Positions 23,701 through 35,700 of a stretch of 64,000 bases of DNA are shown piece after piece. The stretch covers positions 8,375,001-8,439,000 of the forward strand of contig NW_026622897.1 in assembly GCF_023065955.2 (NCBI RefSeq), given 5' to 3'. How positions within the stretch are numbered: position 1 is the stretch's first letter; the number at the start of each line of letters is the position of its first letter. This DNA comes from Ursus arctos. Lineage: Eukaryota > Chordata > Mammalia > Carnivora > Ursidae. Position numbers and translations under genes: made by a program. The notes below the pieces were generated by a model, which was given only the letters and a program-made list of their open reading frames with translations, had not been told where the DNA came from and made no database searches.

Positions 23701-26700
23701 AATACACATCAAACACCAAAACTAGTGTGTGGTTCATGTAGATATCGGATCCCCCACCTGCCGATAAGACACTTCCTGCAGTTTGTCAGCAGCTGATCGA
23801 GTATTGCCTTAGTACTGTCTTACAAAGCCTTCATTTATTCCCACAAGTCAACACAGAGAAAATAACGAAGATTTGATTTAAGCTCAGGAAGCAGTCAGTG
23901 AGTAATTTCCAACATCATTTCATTGACAAAGTACTCGTGGCTTAGAAATCAAGTGTTCTTTAACCAGATTGTAACTTAACACCGTTAGCCCTTGAACCTA
24001 ATTTTTAGGTTCAGGGTCTTGGGCTTATACAGAAACCAGACCGCTGCTGCTGCTTCTGGGACATTGGTCACGTGCTATTTTGATATTTAGTGCCCATCTT
24101 CAGAACAAATGCATAATAGGAATAAACACCTGACTGCAAGCTTTGTGTAAGGGACAAAATAAAATATGTAAGGTTATCTGAGGGCTGGGTGGGTTATATG
24201 TCCCTGTCTGGGCCCTTCAGGCTTCTGATGGTACTGGCTGGCTTAGTCTCACAAGAAGCGAAAGTTCTCCCTCCCCCCCTGCCCAAGCCTTCAAGGCCCT
24301 ACTCACCAAAGCCTTTCTTTTCCTTCTTTGTGCAGGTTTTAGGCAACTAGATCCTCTTTGACAGTATAAAGCATGGATTAACACTGAGTAGCAATCTCAG
24401 GATTATGGGCTCAGGAGAATAAATCTTGGGTTGACCCTGAGATGATTTCAGTTAAGTCTCATTGTGAAGAGCGATGGGAGAGGCGGTTCTGAGCAGGTTT
24501 GCTGTTTACTCCTGGTTCCCCAAGACCGGCTTTCTGAGTATCGCTGTCCATTGTGCATTCGAGACACGAGTGATTATTCCTGGGAAGCACAGTGGGTTGC
24601 TGGCAGCAGTGATTACACCCCAAAACCGGCTGTGCTGCTTGCTGGGCCTCATCCCTGGTCAACAGAGAAAACACAAGGAAACCAGGAGTCCTAGTCATTG
24701 AAACACTCATCTGTTTATCTGTGTCTACACTGCCGCCAAGTCAGCGGTTAGCTTTCCCTGAAGAAATTTCCCTAGCATAAAACTAGAAATTTTTATTTTT
24801 ATTTTATTTATTTATTTATTTTTTTAAAGATTTTGTTTATTTTTATTTATTCGACAGAGATAGAGACAGCCAGCGAGAGAGGGAACACAAGCAGGGGGAG
24901 TGGGAGAGGAAGAAGCAGGCTCATAGCGGAGGAGCCTGATGTGGGGCTTGATCCCGTAACGCCAGGATCACGCCCTGAGCCGAAAGCAGACGCTTAACCG
25001 CTGTACCACCCAGGCGCCCCAAAACTAGAAATTTTTAGAACATGCTCCATGTCTGACCATCTTCCTTCTTTATTTCCTTGAAACCTCCTCCTCCCTCTGG
25101 ATGTGGATTTCCCACCACAGCTCATTCTCAAATGCTGCCTTAGAAGGTGCGGGGCAAAGGAGAAGAATAGTATGCAACCTTTCTCTTCTTTCCACCTTTG
25201 GTTTTCCAGCAACAGCTACAGGCGTACGTGGCCTGGGTGAATGCACAGCTCAAGAAGAGGCCAGCGGTGAAGCCGGTGCAGGACCTGCGACAGGATCTTC
25301 GGGATGGGGTGATCCTGGCCTATCTCATCGAGATCGTTGGTCAGTTGGCCCTGGACTCTGATGCTGGAACATGCCTTCTTTATCCTCCACATGCCCTGCA
25401 GAGCAGTGTGCTGCTGCTTTGTAGTATATGGAAATGGAAGTATAAAGGTTTAACATACTTGCCCAATGTTCATTCATTTATTTACGAATCAACAAACTGT
25501 GTGCCGGGCACCGTATCATGCTTTGGCAATGTGATTCTTTTTTTTTTTTTTTTTTAAGATTTTATTTATTTATTTGACACAGAGACAGCCAGTGAGAGAG
25601 AGACAAGCAGGGGGAGTGGGAGAGGAAGAAGGAGGCTCCCAGGAGAGGAGCCTGATGTGGGGCTCGATCCCAGAACGCCGGGATCACGCCCTGAGCTGAA
25701 GGCAGACGCTTAACGACTGAGCCACCCAGGCGCCCCTGGCAATGTGATTCTGAGCGTGGTCTCTGCTCTCAGGAGTGTCCCAATCTAGTTGGAAAGACTG
25801 GAAAGTGAACGCAATTCCATTCACATACTTAGGACTCTGATGGGGTAAGGACAGAGAGGGGCACATGGGCGGATGGAGGCACCCAATCCAGTCCTAGGGT
25901 TCAGGGATGGCTTGCCAAAAGGACTGATGTCTAAACCAAGGCTGGAAAAGGAAATAGTAGTGAGGCCGAAAGAAGGAGGGTTTACCAGCAAAAGGACCCC
26001 TCCATGACATTCCCATATCTCCCCATGAAAGGGCTCGTCCTCAGGGAGCCCAGGAGCTGTTGCCAGTCGCTCTTACTGGATGGTGCCATTCCCTATGTCC
26101 ATAGCATTTGTCCACAGCTCTGGTATTACGGTAACATTGCCATTCACTGAGCAGTAATAGTTTTCCTCTCTCTCCAGTGTAGACTGAGCTCTTTAAGAGC
26201 AGGCACAGTATACCTTTTTTTTTTTCTGTTTCCACAACTTCTGCCCAAGGGCCTGGAACAGAATAGGCATTCTGACATTAATCGTTCTATTAATCAGCTG
26301 ACCTTGCTTAGAGTCCTTGAGAGATGTGGGGCTTGCAAGTGGCATGGAAGGAGCCCGGTTTGCTACCTCACTGGACCAGCTCACGGATTCACCAGGGCAT
26401 TCATTCATAATAATAACAATGATAATAGTCATAGTTGCCATTTATTGAACACTTTTTATCTCGTTTAATTTGATTTCATTTAATTGTCAACTCTTGAGAA
26501 GCAGATAATGTCATCCCCATTTTTAGGAAACCAAGCTTAAAAAAGATTTATAAAAATAAATAAATAAATTCATCGAACACTTAGAATATATTGAGGATTG
26601 TGCTAAGCTACTTTGAATGATTTATGCTATGGGGGTGAGATGAGTACTACCGCCTTACTCATGTATGAGGTTCAGAAAGGCTAGGCGACTTTCCGAGGCC

Positions 26701-29700
26701 ACGTAACTGTACCGTGACAAAGCAGAGGTACAAAGCTAGAACTGTTTTAATTCCAAAGTTCATTTCAGACCTTTCTTTTTAACTGATTTGAATCGATTAT
26801 ACTTGAAAATATAATCAGATAGAAAATGCAAAAGCCACAAAAGGATATAAAAGCCTTTTTTCCACCCGCGGTAATGATGTGTTCTTTCTGGAAGCAACTA
26901 GTGTTAGCAATTTCTTGCATTTTTTTTCAGAGATGTTCTATGCATATAGAAGCAATATGAATATGTATTCTTGGTTTCCCAAAACCCAGATTCTTAAATG
27001 CTGCATTTTATTGTGACTTTGCTATGGGGAAAGACTCGCTGAATTCACTACCTTATTCCCCATTTTTTCTTTAACATGCCCTCATCGAGCTTTTGATCCC
27101 ACTTCCCCACTGAAAGTGCTTTCGTCAAGGTCACAACCTTTGCCTTCTCAAATCCGGTGGCTCAGCCTCAGTCCCCATTTTATTCAATTTAGCAGAACAC
27201 AGTTTGTCCCTCCCTCCTCTTTCAGACACCCTCTTTACTTGGCTTCCAGGGCCTGCCTTCCTCACTGGCTCCCCTGTTTGCACTGCTGGCTTTTCTCCTT
27301 TCTGACCTCTAAGTGTTGAGGTCCTCCACATTCAGTCCTTAGCCCTTGTGTTTTCTCTGTCCCCAAGTGATCTCTTCCCACAACTGTATCTTTAGCCTTA
27401 AACTTGTCTTTGAGTTCGAGACATGAATATCAGCTTCATGCTCAGCATGGTACCCTGGATGTCTAAAATGCAGCTTTGGATATTCTCCCTACCAGTTCCT
27501 CTCTCCAGATTTCTTCACTGAAGTAACACAGGATGGTCTCATTCACCCAGCTATTAAAGCAGAACGCCTGGAAGTTGTCCTTAATTATTCTCTTTTCTTC
27601 ATATATCATAGCTAATCCTTCATATGTGCTATCTGCTTTATATTAAAATTTTACCTGATATCTGACTTCTCACCTGTCAGCCTTTTCCAGTCAAGCCCAA
27701 ACCATCTCACTAACCCTTGCCTTGACTAGTTTCATTTTCTAACTAATCTCCCTGTTTCCTCTCTACACAAACTGAGTCCATAGAGAGTCCACTTTTAAAA
27801 ACACAGATCAGTAATCCACAGACCCTTAAATGACCTGGCTTTGCTTCCTTGTCTGCCTTCTCCTAGGATTCGACTCCTGTCTCTCTCTCCGCTCCAACCG
27901 CACGGGGCTTGTGTTTGTTCCTCAGATCAGCTGAGTTCATTCCCGCCCTGGTGTTTGTACCTAAGATTCCTCAGTGTGGAGTGCTTCCTCCTCAAATCTT
28001 CACATCTCTTACTTTGTTCAAGTCTCTGCCGAGATACATTATCAGGGAGGCCATGATCCGACTCTTCTTTGTGTTTCCTCATAGCACTTACCACGGCCTG
28101 ACAATGTTTTAAACACGTACTGGTTAACGTGGTCATCTGTCATCCTGGAGACAGCACCTCTGCAGTGGAAGGGGTGTTGTCCCTCTTGCTCACTGCTGTG
28201 TCACTGGTGCCCAGAATAGTGCCAGGCACGCAGTGGGTGCTCAATGAGTATTTGCTGAATGAGTAACACGGTAACTTCACAGGCCCCTGGGAATAGTTTT
28301 GAAAATTTGAAGACCCTCCAAAAGGCTTTTACTTTCTTATTCCCCATCCAAATTACAAGCACGAAGGCTTAACTCACTTGCATATTTATGTATAATCTTA
28401 GCATTTACATCAAATATTCCCTCTCTTGGTATCTGGCTATTATGAAACTTTGATAGTGTTTCTCCCTATAGCTTTCGTATGTTTTCTCTCTTCTAACAGC
28501 AGGAGAAAAACTGAATGGGGTACAGCTGAGTCCCAGTAACCAACAGGAGATGAAGAATAATGTGGAGAAAGTGTTACAGTTTGTGGCCTCCAAAAAAATT
28601 CGAATGCACCAGACGTCGGCTAAAGGTCAGCGCCTCATCACATCTATGGGGGAGGAGTACACTCAGCTTTACCCAGTGATTATGAGGCTCAGAAGAACCA
28701 TCCATTGCATAGCCAAGGGTTCTGAGTAGATTGGAATAAGATGAGGCCCGTGGCCTCATATCATTTGTCCCGAAAGAGAGCTAACCTCTTAGGACAGGGT
28801 GATTATCAAAATCTGAGTGCTTTGAAAACCTGGGTGGAGACAGACATTCTCTATTCATTTTAATTGAATAAAGGTTTGCTTGAGTGTAGGTACAAAAATT
28901 AATACAGTAGAAATGACAAGATTGGGATATTAACTTTAGAATGTCTCATTTAAGTAATCAAAATTGAAGATAGTGTTTTTCAATTCCTTGGGTTTCATGC
29001 TCAAGAATTATTTCAAATCATAATAGCTATATTTTTCCATCCAGTTTTCCAGAAGAAAAATATTTTATAGCTTTTTATTTTTTGGATATCACAGAATATT
29101 TCAGGCAAGATGAAAGGGGCTCTGGGACCTCTGTACGTACCCTCTCTTGTAGCTGCATGGCCACAAGAGGACACTTCTCAGTCCGTATTGAGCCCAGCTG
29201 CAACGAAGCATTTGTTTAGGTGTCCTCAGCCCTGGCTCCCTGGCCCTCCCGCGTATCTCTAGAGCTGACTGTAGATCTGGTTCTGTTTCAGCTGCTGTTT
29301 CTGGGTCTGATTGCCCGTGGCTCTGATGAGAATGGGGGCCGTAGGGAGTCTTCCTTCTATGTTGGATTATTGGTGTTCTCTGTGCTGGAATCATTCAGGT
29401 GGGGCAGATACTTGTACCAATGAGAGCCCCCTGTAGAAGGAAGGATAGCCAAACTTTTTCCAAGTCTTGCATATTTGCAATGCAAATGAAATGAAACTAA
29501 AAAAATAGAATTTTACCCATTCCCTTACTTTAACTTTCACCAAACCAATCACATTGTTTTTTTGCATGCATTCTTTTTTTCTAGGGCAAAATTTAGAGTG
29601 CTGTAATATCTCTGCTCTGGTCCCCATGAGGGGTGGGCTTGGGGATCTGGCCCATTAAAGTTAGCTATTTTGAGGGAGTACTGCCGTTGAGGACATCATT

Positions 29701-32700
29701 GTCGTTTACCTGGCAAGTGCAGCAGCTTGCTAATTAGTCTCACTGCCTCGAGTTTTGTCCCCCTCCCCTCCGCTCTCCACACAGCAGCCAAAATTATCTT
29801 TCTGAGAATACATAAGCTCATGCCACTGCTCTGCATGTGCGGGTCTTAGGGGGACAATCCAAAGCCTGTCCTGTGGCTTGCCGTGCCCTTTCTGACCTGA
29901 CCTCTGATTTACCCCCTGCGGCCTCGCCCTTCACCTTCTCCCCCTGCACTCTGAGCCCCTAGCTATGCTGTTCTCAGTTCTCTGCCGCAGCGCCATGCCA
30001 CAGGGGCGTCACGCGAGTCTCACATACAGAACTTAAAAGTTCCTAATAGCCACATTAAAAAAAAAAAAAAGGAAATGGGAGAAATGAATTTTAATAATAC
30101 ATTTTATTTAACCTAATATATTCAAAATATTATCAGTGCAACATGTAATCAATGCAAAAGCTATTGAGATATTGTGCATTCTATTTTTTGTACAAAGTCT
30201 AATGAGATATGTTTCAGTCTGACTATTTTTTGTGCCAAGTACTACTCGTATAGCACATTTCAATCCAGACTGTACCCTTTAAGCGCTCAGTAGCCTCATG
30301 TGGCTAGTGGCTGCCATACTGGACAGCATAGCTCTTGTGTGTCATGCTCTCTCTCACCTCTAGACCTTCACACCTGCTGTTCCCTCTTCTTGGAATACTC
30401 TCTTCCTTCTCCTCCTTTACCTGATGAACCAGTGCTTGTCAATCAAGTCTCAGTTTAAAATTTACTTCCCCTGAGAATCTTTCCCTGAGCCCTCTAGGCT
30501 GGATAAGATGCCTTTACTTTGCTCCCAGAGACTCCCAGAGCATTCTGTTCTCCTACCATAACACATTACCATACTTCGTTATGATTGCTTTTAAATGTTC
30601 TGTCTTCCTGTTGAACATGGCTCTGTGAGGACAGAGAGACCTGTATCACTAGCAAACACATATTAAATGAATGAACCCTCTGCCTCCCTCTTAGGACCTC
30701 TGGGTCTGTTCTGTCCCTCAGATATTGTGGAAGGAAACCTGAAGTCTATCATGAGGCTGGTCCTTGCCTTGGCAGCTCATTTCAAACCTGGCTCCAGCAG
30801 GACAGTGAGCCAAGGAAGGGACTCCAGAGCCCCTCTGCAGAGTCACCAGCCACACTGCGCCACTGCTGTGGCCCAGGGAGCAGCTGCCGCTCTGGCTGAT
30901 GTGTGTCATGACGTGTCACGGTCAGGACGGGATGTCTTTCGATACAGACAGAGGTAAGGGTGGAAATCTGGGGATGGGAACTTGTTCCTCTCTCTGATAT
31001 TTCATGGTAAATGATACCGTGCCATAGATGGACGCATCCCCTAAACAGCCCACATTGCAGAAAAGAGCATGGAGTGTGGGTCAGAGAGGACACTCCAAGA
31101 GAGAAAAGCCCTTTTAAAAGAGGTGTTTATTTTGCAGTTAGCAGAAAGTAAAGGAATCATATTTGTAATTTTTTGTTCTGGTGCCCAGGATGTTAAATAT
31201 ATGCCTTTGGCACAGTGTGTTTTCTTCACGGGGAGAGATGTGGGAGCAATGTTCCAAGTCATCTGGGGGAGTCTCTCTAGAATGTATCCTAAAGCCAGCT
31301 TGTCCTGAAGACTTATGGCAGGAAACATTTCGGGGGTTGTATGTCTGTTGGGAGAGAGCAGGACCCTGGGTGTTGCAGAGACTAGTGGAATTGGTTGTGT
31401 TTAAGTCTGTCTTCCCTGCTGGGTGTCCAGTGTCTTTAAGGCAGGGGCTTGGCCTCACTCCTCTTTCTTTCCTCAGCGCTCTGAGAGTGGCCATCTCTCA
31501 GTTCTTGTTGAGTTGACCTGAGCTGAAGGACTGACACCCTCTCCTTTGCTGGTGCCCTCCGACTTTAGGAACAACAGCGTGGATGAGGAGATCGAGAATC
31601 CATACTGGAGCGTGCGGGCCCTGGTGCAGCAGTACGAAGGGCGGCAGAGGTCTCCGTCTGAGTCCGGCTGCTCCAGGTAACTCCAGCTCCTTAGCACGAC
31701 CGTCCTGGTTCGAAGTGGAATTCTTGGGGGGACGTCTCAGAGTTTTCAGCTTCAAGTAGCAATACGACAGGCAGTAAGGCTCCTCGCTCTTTTCTCTTTA
31801 TCTCAGTTTATGTTTGACTTGAAAGGGTCGTCTTCAGCACTGCTTTGAGGTTGTGCTGGCAGGAAGGTAAGGGGGGTGGGGTGTGGGGAAGTTACCCCAC
31901 ACAAGGAAGGTTTGTGTGGAGCCTGAGGGTCGGTGCCCAGCTCTGTCCACACGGGGGCGTGACTGGGAGCCGTGAGGGCCCAGCCCCTGGTTCAGATATT
32001 GGCGTCTCAGCCGCCAGCATTTCTGACAGCCAGTTCCATGGTTCTGCCGTGGCGCCTGCGCTGAACGCTAAGTGTGGCCTGAGAAGGTTGTATCAAGCAC
32101 GTAACAAGAGAAAAAACGGAGCAGAGTTGTCTGAGAGCATTAGGATGTTTCCAACTTTCATTTACAGGGCTAGGAATTGTGGCAGGTTACTATGCATTGG
32201 AGTGGGCTACGCTGTTTGTGACTCTAGCAGAAAGGCCATCTCTAGCTCTCAGAGCCAAGTGCAAAGACCAAAACAGGACACACTGCTCTAATAAAAGCCT
32301 GATGGATGCCAAGTGTAGTGGCAGAAAAAGACTACCTTCCTGGCTCATGTAAATCATGCTCCTAAAAATATATCCCCTGATCATGTCAGCTTATTTACCA
32401 ACTCCGTTTCGTTGCTGAATCATTTTTAATTTATGCTCTTACGACCTTTTCTCTCCTACCCCAACCCTGCTTAGTCTGTTCTAGTTAAGCCTAATTGTTG
32501 TCTTACATGTATCTTAAGTGCATTAATTTTCTTTCTTCCTGTTTCTTTTCCACATGAAATTCCATCTTAGATTGATAGACCATTTCTTAAATTTATTGCA
32601 GTCACATGGAATTCTTCCCAGCGTTTTAATATACCGATAACCTTGCTCAACTTTAATTTTTACATTTAGTAGATTGCTTTTTTATTTATAAAATTCACAT

Positions 32701-35700
32701 AACATAAAATTAGACACTAATTTTAAAGTGTACCATTCAGTGGCATTTAGTATCTTCATAATGTTGTGTGACCATGTCCTCTATCCAGTTCAAAGACATT
32801 TTCATCACCCCAGAAGGAAACCCTGTACCCATTGAACAATAGGTGTGCTAGTAATGAGAATCTAAGCCATTTCTTCCTTGCTTGCCGCTTAGACTATCAC
32901 TTGGTACAGAATCAAAGGACATTTCATTGTATAATGAGATCTATTGCTTCCTGCATGGCTACAGGCCTTTCACTTTTTTGTGCCTGCCAGAGTTAGAGTG
33001 AGAGAAAGCCAGAGTGAGAGAGAGCCAGAGAGAGAGAGAGAGAGCGCGAGCGCCAGAGCAAGCCAGAGCAAGCCAGAGCGAGCCAGAGGAGAGAAGTCTG
33101 GATTTCTTCCTGAGAACACCTGCTTCCTTCCTTTCTGGCAGGAGAACTCAGACTGGGGCAGGGGCTGTGACACAATGTGAATTAGGGACGCCCTGGAAAT
33201 CGGGCTGCGGGGGCGGGGGGCGGGCAGACAGTGACAGTTTTTCTGGGAGAGGAGTCAGGTAATAAGTCGCATTCCCCTGTCTGTCGCTCCTTCCTGCTTT
33301 TTTGTCATTGTCTTCTAAGCTGACCTCTCACTTACATCTTTGGGATGCTGGGTCAGTGAGCTCCCGGGACCCAGCAGGCTCTGGAACATTCTGTCCGCTC
33401 TCCCCCTTCCTCAGGGGGAGGCCACCTCATGGCTCAGTGACCCATGAAGGCCGGGAGACCCCGCGATGTGATGGTGAACGGGGAGTGGCTTAGAAGATGG
33501 GAAAGGTGCCCCCCCCATCCCGCTCCTCGAGAGACACCCCGGCAGAGCCAGGGCCGCCTGTTGCTCCGTAGACCTCGGGCCGGCCTCCTCCTGTGTCCAC
33601 GCAAAATGATCCTTAGTTGGGAAACAAGAACACATGCAACGCCTGGGGGAAGGTGGGAGGAGATCGACGTTCGGCGGGTTTCCGGGAGCGACCCTGAGTC
33701 TCCACCCGGCCAGGCTCCCCCTCCGGCGAGGAGCCAGGTGACACCGGACCCGACCTCCGTGGCCGCGAAGGGAGGGGTCAGTGCAGAAAGGGCGTTTCCA
33801 GCCCCGGGGTGCCCACCCCTCCTCGGGCCTCGGCGTCCGCGGCCCCGCCCCTGCCCAGCGCTGGGCTCCCGCTCGCCCCCCCCCGCCCGCCCCGCCCGCC
33901 CCGCCCGTGCTGGGTCCGAGCCCCGCGCTGCCCGCCGCGCTGACAGCCTGGAAGCGGGGGCGGCGAGGGGAGGGGCGGGAGAAGCGGGAGGCGGCGCGGA
34001 GCCGGGGACGCCCGCACGCTCGCCTCCGGGACCCGACCGCGCAGCGGGAGTCGCGGGCAGCGCTGCCCCGAGCCAGCTATGGGGTGAGATGCCCGCGCCC
34101 AGGGGCACGCCCGGAGCCGCGCGGACGCCGCGATGCTGCTGCCAGGGACCCGCAGCCTAAGAGGGGAGGCGGCTTCCGCCCAGGCTGGGCTGCTGCAGCG
34201 TCTGAGCGGCGGGGACCGCGCGCCTCAGTCCCGGGAGCATCCCGGTCCCCGGGGCCGAGACGTCCGCCTCTCTGCCTTTCCGACTCTCTACCGCGGTCGG
34301 GGCCAGCGGCTCTGATAGCCGGCCTGCCTGTGGAGTGGTTCTGCGGGCCCCAGCGTGGGGAGACATGCCCGAATTCGGGAGCGCCGTGACTCCCAGCCTC
34401 CCGCTTCACCCGGGGAAGCAGGCTCGCTGAAGCCGGAGCCAGGAGGGGGACCATGGGAGGGACGCAAGTCAAATGGTGAGCAGAAGCCACTTAGGCTTTG
34501 GAGGTGGGGGGCATGGGCGGAAGCTGGGCCGGGGCTGAAGGATGCTCTTAGCCAGAGACGCACCGGGATGGGTAGGGGCGCTATACTGGGAAGGACAGGC
34601 TGCGGGTCTGGGATTATCACTACAAAATACAGTGGGTTTAGGAAACTGGAGCCAGCATAGGGGAGGGAGGAGTGGCCCTTTTCCTTGTCCTGTCTCTGCT
34701 GTGGGAGGGCACTTCAGGAGTAAACCGGGCTCTTTCTTATCACCCATTACCCATTAAAAAAAAAATGACTTTACTCTGATTTGGACTTTGCTGGGGGATC
34801 ATTTGATGCTAAGATTGGAGAGATGTTAGACTTGTGGGAATTAAGAAACATATCAGTCACACCTTGTTTGTAATCAGTTCCCTGATTTGAGGGGATTATG
34901 ATGGCAGGTGGGGCATTACTTGTTTACAAAATAGGGGTTTCGAGCTCATCAGGAAGAGCCTAAGCCATGTAATTAATTAGCATTAAAACACTTTTCTGTG
35001 ACCTGAAGCAGAAGACTGAATGCACCATCCTCATCTCCAAGCTTCTTGGGGTTGCTGCAAGATTGCTGCTCCGACATGTGCCTCAGGATTTTTCTTCCTC
35101 AGGTCCTTCATCTTTTGACTTGGCCGCCTAGTTTCATGGTCTTACCTCTCTGTGGCCTCACACACTGGCAGCCTCAAATTCAAGAAAGAGAAATGTTGTT
35201 TTCCTTTGGCGGCTCTGCCACTCCCCCAGTGGGGTTGGATATGCAGACATCCGCCTCCTTCTGCCCTTATATGGGAGACAACTCACTTCAGAGGGGGAAG
35301 GTGGAGCTGAGCATGCGTCTCTGCTTTTAGGCAAGCAGTTTTCCAGCATCCTAGGTTCACACTCCTCTTCCCACCCCCACCCCCACCCCCTGCGTCTCAC
35401 ACATACCCACTGTGGTCCAGCCAAATGCAGGCAGTGGAACGTGTCAACCATAGCACCTTGTCAGCTAAGGAAGTGTCATTTTATCATTTCTCAAAGAAGA
35501 GCAGCTGATACAGGAGGCCTCTTTCTGCAAGTGGTTCCTCATTTCTGTAGAAAGGCAAATGCAGAGGCCTGAATCGTCATAAATCTATTCTCCTTATAAT
35601 GACAAAGTGCCTTTACACTAATGCTTTCCCAGCAGTTAGTTCATGTTGGCCTGGAAGTCAGATTGCCTCAGTGATGAAAGATGGATAAGCAATTACCTTT

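Noticed and set aside
25198..25209. In-frame ATG (MVFQ) directly before exon 2
   Set aside because: It lies in the polypyrimidine/acceptor region of intron 1 and its last bases are the splice acceptor itself; it is not a start codon.
33434..34160. Overlapping open frames of 224 and 238 codons on both strands in the intronic CpG island
   Set aside because: Pro/Arg/Gly/Ala-rich translations on both strands without any domain are the normal result of few stop codons in GC-rich DNA.
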